Shown: positions 42,573-52,699 of the stretch, in pieces | How positions within the stretch are numbered: position 1 is the stretch's first letter | Layout of the letters: every line of letters starts with the position of its first letter | Assembly (NCBI GenBank): GCA_023053545.1 | Contig: JAKZAN010000007.1 | Location: 5,084,001 to 5,148,000, forward strand | DNA from: Lepidurus packardi | Taxonomy: Eukaryota; Arthropoda; Branchiopoda; Notostraca; Triopsidae | DNA: 64,000 bases | Reading direction: 5' to 3' | Made by a program: the position numbers and the translations under genes | The notes under the pieces: model-generated | What the model saw: only the letters and a program-made list of their open reading frames with translations | Databases searched by the model: none | What the model was told of the DNA's origin: nothing

Positions 42573-43785
42573 CTAAAGTATAGAGCACTTAATCTTCTTC
42601 CGCTTGGGCTTTTCTTTCTTGCCAGGATTGGTCTTGTTTTCTTCCAGCTTACGAGACCGTATATCACGCATCAGGTCGAAGAACACCTAAAATAACATAC
42701 GCCCTGTTAGCAAACACGTTGCATACTTAGGTGTGAAAACAACCTTATCAACGTTTTCCCTTGTCTTGGCCGAAGTTTCGATATAGGGTACCCCCCATTG
42801 AGCTGCACGCGCTTTGGCTTCCTCATCGCTCACTTTCCTTCGTTCTTGCAAATCGCATTTGTTTCCAACCAGCAAAAAGGGTATCTGCTCATCGCTTTTC
42901 ACACGTAGGATTTGCTCCCGAAAGTCCTGGGTAGCTTGGAATGATTCTTCTTCGGTAATTGAAAAGACGCAAAGAAATCCTTCTCCGGAACGAAAATAAT
43001 TGTCTCGGATGGCAGCGTAGTCTTCTTGCCCGGCCGTATCTAGGATATCGATCTGTACTTCCTCTCCATCCAGCATTACTTTCTTGCGATAGGAATCAGC
43101 TTTCGTCGGCTCGTAGTCTTCAACAAACTGAAATTTTAATAAAAGAAACAAAAGGATCACAAAACAAGCAATGATTAGGATGGCTAGTTGACAAACACAA
43201 CTGGTTGTGAAGTCACTCCTCAACTTTGGCCTACGAAAAGATCCACGTGTATGATAAATGAAGAAACGGAGGCACTCGGGGTCCAGGTACCGAAACAATT
43301 TCACATAATAAAGGTGAGAAACCCTTTCACATGCTATACCCATCTTCACGAAACGAAAGGTCAAAACTGCAACTTTTAGTAGCTTGTCTAGAACCGTTGG
43401 CTTATTCAATCACTAGGCCTGCATTTTATAATTGGTTTGTACAGAACGTTGAAAATCAGGCAAGCGTCGCGGCAATTGTTTGAGTTACATTGTTTTCGGT
43501 TGAAGACCGCGACTACCTTAATGCAATTAGACTGCGTTGGAATTTTCTCACGACCTATTTGCGCTCTAGCTTATCCAACACGGCTCGACGCTACGACTGC
43601 TATTACGAGTCTAGGCATACGGATTTTGGCGTTACTGAACTGAAAAAAACGTACATATGTAGGCCATACCTTACCTCGTCATACATGAACTGAAGGGTGA
43701 GAGCAGACTTGCCAACACCTCCTGATCCCACCATGATGACCTTATGCAAGGCAGGTTGACTGCCGGGTGCTTTTTTCGCTGCCAT
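42573..43785 (-). CDS. Rala: Ral small GTPase (RalA)
   Basis: Ral acts downstream of Ras through RalGDS and controls the exocyst, vesicle delivery and filopodia. Exons 43785-43675, 43127-42744 and 42686-42573 join to 202 residues. Seen: P-loop [12 protein letters not shown], effector loop [16 protein letters not shown] (the Ral-specific version with two extra family residues), [36 protein letters not shown], a Lys-rich tail, and the CAAX box CSIL, whose Leu predicts geranylgeranylation. The start [15 protein letters not shown] matches the usual Ral start. The open frame continues 141 codons upstream without a stop (see findings), but this extension is not family-conserved. Catalytic residues are intact. 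Confidence 0.97.
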
Positions 43786-44208
43786 TGTCGCTCTATTATT
43801 TATCTCTGGTCGCGCTGGTTTTGTCCAAAGGAACAATTTCCTGCTACGGACTCTCTGCCAAGCTAACGTCACCGCCTTCAATGGCAAGGCTGTTGCGCCG
43901 TCTTCACCACTGTGCTTGGCAAATGTGAATCTTGGACTTGTTTGATTCACGGGACCTGTAGCGTCTTCTCGTGTCCACGTCGTCCACCGCTTATCTTCAC
44001 TTTGAGGATAAACTTGTGCCTGTTGTGGAGACATAAATTTGGGTTTCCAATTAATCCTCCAATTACGACGTACGGCATGCGGGATGTTTTGTATTGAGGA
44101 ACGTAAAGCACTCAAATCAATGTCAGGTTTGCGGACGCTAAAAACGGGCTTGGCGTTGCCCAACTTCAATCGCTCTGTCCAAGCCAATCTTCGAGAATCA
44201 GCCCCCAT
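43786..44208 (-). other. 141-codon open frame fused in frame to the Ral start; leader or N-terminal extension
   Basis: From an ATG at 44208 the minus strand is open in the Ral frame up to the family start codon at 43785. The predicted stretch is rich in Trp, Arg and Pro, without known domains or a signal peptide. Ral of other animals lacks it. It is most simply the Ral 5' leader, but the length of the open frame is unusual. Confidence 0.4.
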
Positions 44209-46973
44209 AATTAAGTAACAAACAAAAGGGTGGACAAATTGGGTACTTCAATTAAAGTGACAGGAAGTAGCAGTGAAGCACAAAAAATAAAATACGTCTG
44301 CACAGGTTCTAGCTCAAGCAAACACTAACGCTGCCAGCACGGAACTCAACGAACTATCGATGCAGGGATTGCGCTTCGGTAAGTTGACACATAGGTTCTC
44401 ACAACAAAAACCCAAATTTTCTCACGGAATCCTTTACATACGGCAACGCTACAACCTCATTTCACGAAACACACACAGCTTATACAAATTTTCACATATC
44501 TCGTCGAAATTACCGCCCTGGATGCACTAAGCTAGCTAAAATCCACACACAAAACGTAATCTGTCGTCCAACGGGACTTCAGGGCACAGTTCTTCCCTTA
44601 TGTCATAGCTGACAGCTCTACATTTTAAAAATCAAACAGCTGCCTTTTCATTTGGAATGACGTTTCTAAAAATTTATTTATCAAGTGAAAAGGAAGTCCT
44701 TGTGACGGAAAGTTGTATGCTGTGTATCACTGCAAAATCCCTATTCGTATGCGTAATTTTGTTTCTCTCCCTTTTAAGCGTTTTAGCTAAAGGATATCCT
44801 ACAGGGGTAAATAATCAGTACGCAATAGAAAGTTTTCCCACAAATAATTTCTTTATGACTAGGGCGCGGTACACGACTGTATGCGCCTATTTGACTAATA
44901 CGGAGAGATCTAGGAGAAGCATAATGAAGATACTCTGTGAAGATGCTTCGCCTTGAGCTCTCCGTAATTAGTCAAAAACTCTGTACGATCTCGTTCCAGG
45001 CTTCGTAATCGGAAAGTCGCCCAGCCCACTAAAATACATCCGCTGCATGCAATGCGAGATTTCACGTACCATTCGATTTGCAGTTAGTAGAAAGACGCGA
45101 CGCGCTGTACTGTACATATATGTTGATATGTAAGCATTATCAACGACTAATCCTGAATCAAGTCATCTGCTCGGTTACCCAAAGGCGGACTCAGCCGTTA
45201 TACGTTCGACATTTATTTGCTAATTTCAATCAAATGATCAAGCGTAGTAGCACGATAGGAGTTTATTCTTTCGATCCGATATTTCCACTCGATACCTATT
45301 AGGGACCGTTTGGTAACACATACGACAGGGAAGGCACGGACAGTTAGGAGAAACGTGAGTCTGCACAAGTTGTTACAGGAAAGTTCCTTTAGACATCGTT
45401 TAGAAGAATCCTAATACCATTGACTTAAACCTACTGGTGATTACAGATATGCTACTCCATGCGTGTTATAATGGAGATCCAAATGCGTAAATAATGGTTT
45501 ATATCAAGCCCCTAAGTCAACTTCAGGTTATTCGCAAGGATTACAAAGGCGATTCTTTTAATTGGAGACCGAATGGAACGGGGACGAATAGAGGGATGAG
45601 GTGTCCCTTAACTGAATAAACTACAATGAGTCAGTCATTTACGAGCAGTAGGGGAGCGAGCTTTTCTAGATTTTGGTGAACAAAAAGTATAGCGCAGACG
45701 AAGAGAAGGGGAAGCACAATGCGAATATTCTGACCCTGTCATGACCTTATTCAAAAAGCTTAACATTAACGAGTGTACTAGCTCCCAGACGTCGCATGAC
45801 TAACAAATAAAACTTTGCTATGAGTCATATTAGTTCTTTCTTGTAACTCTTCGAACAGAAACTGTTTATATTTAACGGAAATCTATCTCTTTTCTCTACA
45901 ATGCTTAAAATTTTTACCATGGGTTAATCGTGAATGGCTGAAGGAGACGCCACTTTGTAGGTAGAATTAAGCTACGCTTAATTCAAGAAAACTACAAACA
46001 TGAACAGGTCTCGCTTCACGGGATCTCTATACTTGTCTTTACGGTACTGATAAACTGAGTTTGGCCATTTCATTGCTGTTATTTTCATGAACAACAATTA
46101 ACAAGCAAGCCCCTTTTCAGTTCCAACAACGGCTTTCCTAGACTATGGAATTTTGGTAATGGGAGCGGCATTGTCTTTAAAAGGTTTAAGTAGTGAAAAC
46201 GCACAAATTACCTGCTCAACTTTTTTTTATGAAGAAATCGTTCTGCGTCGGGAATACACACACACTGACGCCACACCTCCAAGCCAAAACAAGTTGTAAA
46301 CTTCCTAGCAGCTTTTCAAGGATGGGCATTTGGATGGGTATCAAGGTTGCCAGCTTCTGGATGGCTTTTTGTTTTTCTTCTCATTATTTACCAATAATAT
46401 CTGGCTCTCTAATAATACATTCTTTTGATATTATTTAGTGTTTCAACAAAATTTCAATTGTGTTTCATGATATATACCACGGTTATAGTTAAACTGTTTT
46501 CACGGAATACATGGTAAACAAAATCTTGCTGTGTGTTGCTGACACTACTATGTTTAACTGCCTACCCTAACTAGGTTTTTACTAGTGATCATACATGCTT
46601 ATAAATAAATCAATCGAATTTAACGTTATCGTAAACTTCTGCAAAACGTACGTTATCTTATTGGCACCGCTGTAAGAATGGCTATTGACCACGGAACGCG
46701 CACCGCCAATAAATTCCTTATTGCGCCTTTTCTTCCAAACCGAATGAGAAATTGAATTTGCAAAAATACATTAGTGCATATGAATACTTACTTATTGTTC
46801 CGTTACCTAATCGTTTATGACTAATACAACAAAATGTCTTCTTTTTTTTCAAACACGGCGGTACAAAGGTAGGGAGGATGAGATCGCTTCTTTATCATCA
46901 TAGGCTTCGGTATGCAGGAGTAAATATAAATAAACGCACGAGGTCACAGTTTGAAAATTCGCTACTCGCAAAA
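44209..46973. other. gene-poor spacer between Ral and C2orf76-like gene
   Basis: About 2.8 kb. It holds the Ral promoter on one side and the C2orf76-like promoter on the other. The only structured element I can support is the hairpin at 44891-44975. A short ORF with a signal-like start (44717-44956) overlaps it. Confidence 0.45.
44891..44975. ncRNA. 85-nt miRNA-precursor-like hairpin
   Basis: The arm 44891-44907 pairs with 44958-44975 over 17 bp with one bulged base. The stem then continues, 44908-44922 against 44943-44957, with three mismatches in 15 positions. The loop is about 20 nt (44923-44942). A stem of about 32 bp with few mismatches and a small loop is the geometry of animal pre-miRNAs. 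The expressed strand cannot be decided from folding. The arm starting TGACTAATACGGAGAG does not match a miRNA family I know. A decayed inverted-repeat element is the alternative. Confidence 0.5.
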
Positions 46974-47420
46974 ATGGAAAGCAAAGGTGTCTTTCTCAGT
47001 ATACGCCTAATTCGTTCGTTTGAGTACCGTAATGTAAAGAACATCGTTCTTAAGGATATCCCACTTTCATGGACTGCTAAACAACTGCAAGATCATATTG
47101 AAAGTCTACTTCCTAATCAAACCGGCTTGCCGCCACCATTCAAGAAATATGCCTATGATACACTAAAAGTAACGCTGATTAGTCCTTTATTACCTTTTAA
47201 TTAGTTCACTAATTAATCAACTTCCTTCTAGATTGAACACCATGCTCATGGAGCCAAGACGAATGATACTGTGATAAACTTGGAAGATGATGACAAACTT
47301 TTTCTGAAAGCTGAGCAGCCATTGCGAGACGCTGGAATTCGTCACGAAACTGAAATATCTTTCTTCAAGTTGGCAGATTACGTTGCTTATAAAAATAATC
47401 CGGTTGTTAAGTGGGAATAA
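46974..47420 (+). CDS. C2orf76: UPF0538 family protein (C2orf76-like)
   Basis: A small conserved animal protein with a ubiquitin-like appearance and no established function. Exons 46974-47168 and 47232-47420 join to 127 residues; the human protein has about 126. Conserved parts: SIRLIRSFEYRNVKNIV, GLPPPFKKYAYDTLK, then LEDDDKLFLK, GIRHETEISFF and a final KNNPVVKW. An in-frame ATG at 46878 would add 32 residues with no family match, so the start at 46974 is preferred. Its stop lies 47 bp from the MED1 stop on the other strand. Confidence 0.93.
47186..47191 (-). terminator. possible MED1 polyadenylation signal inside the C2orf76-like intron
   Basis: TTTATT on the plus strand reads AATAAA on the minus strand, about 280 nt after the MED1 stop. 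If used, the MED1 transcript would be antisense to most of exon 2 of the neighbouring gene. Confidence 0.35.
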
Positions 47421-47467
47421 GCTATTCATTACTTTCTTTGACATAAAACAATAGAAATACAATGGTC

Positions 47468-50400
47468 TCATTTTCCTAAGCCGACCAGTGCCTCATCCAT
47501 TAAATCGTCATCAATTACGCAGGGAGACGCTTGGGATATGAGAGAATGAGGTGATATTACAGCTAAAGGGGAATTAATTGGCGCGGGAGATTTCAATATA
47601 TGGACTGACACAGCCGGCGAAGCTGGAAACGACAAAGGTGCCATTGGAGCTGCTCCACCTCCAGACATTATGCCGGGAGGGCGGGGCGTCGTAGCCGGCG
47701 ATGGCCGATTCGGTGGTGCTTCCATTTTCGTTTTGGCCTTGCTAATTTCTTCAACCATCTTAAAAGCGTCATCCTCAGGGCCACCCTTCTCGGAAGTTCC
47801 TGCGATGGACATCAGTATTGGTAGACTCTTCGGTCTGTCTTTACTATCGTTTTTCTCTTCATCATTGCGCTCTTCTCGGTCCAGTTCAGGTTTATCTTCC
47901 AGCCTCAAATCCTCGCTCCTCTTCTTCTCCATTTCCACTAATTTTTCTTTTTCTTCCTTAATCTTCTCTAACTTTTCTGCTACGGAGCGATCATTTCGCT
48001 CTTTGTTTTCACCCGGTTTGGGCAATTTGGGGATTTGGAACTTCTTGTCCAATTTGCTTTGCGCGAGAAGCATCTTAAAGACTTTTTCGTTTTCCAAATC
48101 TTGCTTAGATTTGTCCAACTTCTTAGCATCCAATGCCGACGATGAGGAGCTTCTGGCAAGCGAACTGCTGCTATACTTGTCACGTAACTTATCTTTGAGT
48201 TTGTCTTTATCGCGTTTCTCGCTTGAACTTCCCGAAACAGTTTTTGGTGATGAGGACGGCGGTCGCGACGAGCTATTATTGGATTTTGATGCTTCAGGAC
48301 GATTAGGCGAGGAAGATGTCTTTTTAGATGCCGGGCCACTCATGACGCCAGGTTTGAGTCCCGAAAAAGATCCGTATGCTTTATTGGCTAACTCCGACCC
48401 GAGCATTTTGCTGGATTTGCCTTCTCCGTCTTTTTTCGTTTTATTAATGGTGAGTTTGATGCCTTGAGAGCTTTGCTTCACGACAAATTCGCCCGTTTTA
48501 GCATTCGGTTCCTTTTTCTTTTCCCCGTTCCCGTCTTTTTTGTCCTCTTTACTGTCTTCCGCGGCTCCAGAAGTTCCCCCATCGCTCTGCTGGGATCTCA
48601 ACTTATCGACCACAGCTGAGAGAGAAATCTTCTTGGGTCGTACAGGAGATTTACTCAGTTCATTGCTGTTATGTCTGGCAGCGCTATCCACAGGTGACGG
48701 ACCATCAGGTTGAGTATTATCTAGCAAAGCGAACAAGCTCTCTGAAGCTGGTCCGCCTTGGGCGATAATGGCCGACACTTCGCTGTCATCGTCATCATCA
48801 AGATCTGAAGGCATCTCAAATGATTTGGTTTTGGTGAGCAAAGGCTTCGGCTTGCCTTCTGGTGTGGGTGTGGAACTCTTCTTCTCACTGCGTTCTTTGT
48901 CTTTTTTATGCTTCATTTTCATGGGAGACACAGTCCCGGATGAGGAAGACGGCGCCGACGAAGACTTGGGTAAGGGCGATGCCGCGCTCTTCAAAGCCGA
49001 CATGCTGGGTTTCCCCGAACTCGGGTGGTGCTTTGGACTGCTTGAAATGCTGTGTTTGGGAGACGATGACGGCGGTGTGGTGTTATGTTTGGGACTAATG
49101 GCTGTAAATTGTTTAGCCGGCTTCAGCGGTGGGAAAGTCAGACTGGGCGATGTGGCCTTCTTGGACGTGGGTGAGTTCAGTGATAAGCTGGCATTCATGA
49201 AGGTTAACGGCCCCCCAGAAGTCGGGGATGCCAATGGCGACGGCACAGAGGGTTTGATGCTCAATGCTGGTAACCTGGACGCGGGCTCGGGTTTCAAACT
49301 TTTGTCCGTGGTCTTGACCAGCATTTGAGGGGGCGGGCCCATCATGGCCGCCATTGTATTGAGCATTTTGGCTGGTTTACCACCTGTTAACATATCTTCG
49401 CGTTTTCGTTTCCGTTCCTTCTTTTCTTCTTTGCGACTCTCTTCCAAGTCATAAACTTTGCTTTCTTTGACTTTAAATTCCTTGAATTTCTCCCGGTCTT
49501 TCTTCTCGCCAGGTTTGAGCGTCACGGGAGTGATTGTTAATGAGCTAGGTAAGGAACCTGAAGTGTTCGAGCTCAGTGGGATGATTTCAATACCCGGGCG
49601 GCGCTCCAAGTTCAGACTTGGGTAGCTGGAACTTAACGAGGGGTTGAAGGAAGGGCTGACGGGCGTAATGGAAACCGAGGGAAACAAGGACTTGTCGCCT
49701 TTGCTCGCACTTTCTTTCTTGCGATCCTTGGTGACGTTGACGCTTACACTACCAACGTTATAAACGGTCGTTTCTGCATCTAAAGTACCGTCTTTGCCCT
49801 CAGTGTCGAGATCCATATCTTCAAACTCGGGCTCAGACTTAATGTAGCCGCTTTCCATGCTATGGCGACGCGAATTGGCGACCAAGTTGCTGTTACTGCC
49901 TATACTAGACGTGGAAGCTGGGCGATTAATCTCGTATGGTGAATTCACGTTGGGGGGCAGGGAGTAGCTGCCTATATCGCTGGATGCTGGGGAATGGATA
50001 AGAAAATCCGGGTCTGAACGATGGGAGCGTCCAGGTTCGGATTTGAACCTGGCCAGTAATGGCTTCTTGAGTTTGTTCGCTCGATCGTCCGTCTTGTCGA
50101 GTAGATCGTTCAGTGATGGCGTGACGGGAAACAAATCGCTCTGCAGCTCGTCGTAGGAAGTTTTGTTGCCAGTGTCGTACTGAAGGGACTGCATTTGATC
50201 ACGTAGGGCGACTGAACTCTATGGTATGGCCAACAAACGTGTCAACTTTGGGAGCTAGACACAACTTGCACGCAATTTCATTACCTGGTCCCCAAGCCTG
50301 GCGGCAAAGTCGCCAGAATATAAGCTTCCGTCTTCATGACCTTGAGCAGGATAACCATCCAGTCCTAGTTCGCAAACAGGGTCGTCCCGTCGCCACTGAG

Positions 50401-52399
50401 CTTTTGCTTGAGCTTTGCGAAGGAGGGCTCGCATGGTTACTGGAATGGACTGACAATGCTGAACAACCTATAACAAGGATCAAGTTAATTTTTAATTTAA
50501 TTAATCAAGTTAATTTGTAAAATTATTGTAAAATTATTATAAAATATTCGTAATAATAAGAATTAAACACATACTTTGGATATATACTCTTCAGAACAGA
50601 TGGCATTGTCTTCTGTGGCGTAGGCCGAATACAACCTTGCTTTAATGGATGAAATATCAGACAGGTCCAAGTCGACGGTACACATGCCATCATCGCTAGG
50701 ATGCTCAAAGCAGATACTGATGGAAGAAACTGACAAGGCACTAACTTCGAATGTAATGGCGTTTTCCAAATCTACGAAAACAACGAGTTCAAAACACCTA
50801 CTTGGATAGGCTAAAATAAGAAAATTATACCTGGTTTGCTTAACGGTCTCACGCAACTGCTTACAAGAGTGTTGAATAGAGCTTGTTGCCGCAGTATATT
50901 CAGAATATGGGCAACGTGGGTTGGGTGAGTGAATGGGATAGTAGATAATAATACACCTTGAAGCTCTTGGCTCTCTGTTAGGAAATAGCAATGCTGCTGA
51001 TCAGGTAAAGTCTACGTGATAGAGAAGAAATTTTAGCTTGACGTGTCGTTCATGTTACATATACGTATTACCACAAACAACCCTCGATTGTTGGCACAAT
51101 CCAAACTACTGTTGGATACGTGTGTGGTGAGCAATGAGAATAAAGGCTGAGCTTGGCTGAGATCTCCAAATTCCAAGTTAGTAAATTCTTGGAACTTACG
51201 TACGAGACTAAGGCAAATGGGCATTGGCTGAGCTAGACGAAGGACAAACCATGCCGGCAGAGTTGCGCTGTTAGACGCAGTCAATGGCGAAACCGAAGGA
51301 AACCTTTTGAAATCATAACCAATTTAGCATAATAAAAATTTCAAGTAATCGATTTACGTTTTTCCGTCCGGACCCCGCTGAGCTGAAACCAGGGTCGTAA
51401 TCTGTAGTTTGTGGCTTGACGTACCTTCGATGCCAACAGTTACGTGATAACCCAAATTCCGCTGCGTGATAGCTTCAACGGTTAATGGTATAGAAGAACT
51501 GGAATCCAAATCCAACAAATCGTACGGAGAAACGAAATAGGTCAATTTGACGGAATAGCCTAATAATTTGAGCCGTTGAAGTTGTTATTCTTTGGCATGC
51601 TGATAAACATACCTCCTTTCCTCTTCTGTAAAATGCCAACAGGAGATTTGTGCACTAGATTGGTGGTTTCGTTAATAACGTTACTTTGTAACTGAGATAG
51701 CATAACTAAATCCGATTCTAAAGCTCCCAAGGAGATAAAGGATTTAGCTTTCATTTTCTTGTCAGCATTCAGTTGGTAGATGCTAGCTAATCCTTCTAAA
51801 TGTCCGCTAAATGCTGCAAAATCACCCAGAGCTAAGCATTCGACAATATCCGGGCAACTCTGTGTAACAGAAACGTGATATAGAATGTTCTTTAGAGGCG
51901 GTGAAGATATAATTACTTGTTGGTCGGCTTTTCCTTCATGTTGGATCTTGACATCTTTTACCTGACCCGTACTTTCCAAAACTAACTCAAGATAAAACAT
52001 GTCAGACGATATGAACCAATCCGTTCCAGAAGGACCAGCCGTAAATTTGAGCCTAGTAAAAGAAAAGCGTGCGAAGACTCAACAAACAAACAACAAGAAA
52101 CAAAGCGGCAGTGCGCATAATTTTAGCTACTACACATACCCTAGTTGCCTTGTGAGACTCTCTAAGCGTTCTACCATAGCTTGGAGGCTTGTAACTTTGA
52201 TAGAAGTTTGCAGAACATCCAAACATTTTTGAAACTGTGCCTTTTCAGCTATATCACTACCAAACCTTCTTTCCATCAAAGTCATTTTTAAAACTTTAGC
52301 ACTTTCATTCAAAGTCAATGATTTGAGATGATTTGCCTTGCTCCTCAATTTCTCCATAAACAGTTCCACCTGCCATTCTTTCTTTTTCTCCACAGACAT
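47468..52399 (-). CDS. MED1: Mediator subunit 1 (MED1/TRAP220)
   Basis: MED1 is the Mediator middle-module subunit that contacts nuclear receptors and GATA factors. Exons 52399-52140, 52052-51613, 51559-51358, 51303-51072, 51011-50831, 50771-50575, 50467-50285 and 50218-47468 join in frame to 1481 residues. The folded N-terminal MED1 domain (about 1-565) shows [65 protein letters not shown] and FEVSAL. The single large last exon encodes a Ser/Lys/Pro-rich disordered tail, as in other MED1 proteins. The tail has two LxxLL nuclear-receptor-box candidates: LNDLL (601-605) and LFALL (1060-1064). The antisense strand of the tail is open for long runs because of its Ser codon use. Confidence 0.95.
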
Positions 52400-52699
52400 A
52401 TTTAAATCTAAAGATTTTCTAACCCACCAGCTTTATTAATGAAAAACCTAACGATAAAGAAACCACGTAAACAACTTTGCGAAGACGCCAACGCTCTTGC
52501 ACCATGCTGAAATTTATGTTCGATCACCAATGTCCTTCTCACCAGGCTAAAGAATCTTTTGAATAAATAAAATGTATGCACAAGAGCTGTATCAAAGACA
52601 TAAAACGTATAAAAAGGGTCACCTCCACCACTTACAAGGCAATGTTTGTCGTATCTTCTCTTGAACTTGTTCATCATTTGCTTCAACACGCATACAATT

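Noticed and set aside
46878..46973. Upstream in-frame ATG extending the C2orf76-like protein by 32 residues
   Set aside because: The family starts at the MESKGVFLSIRLIRSF region; the extra residues have no counterpart in homologues.
47670..49328. Long plus-strand open frames (up to 265 codons) opposite the MED1 tail
   Set aside because: They are antisense shadows of a Ser/Lys/Pro-rich coding exon whose codon use avoids stops on the opposite strand; no domain, no splice context.
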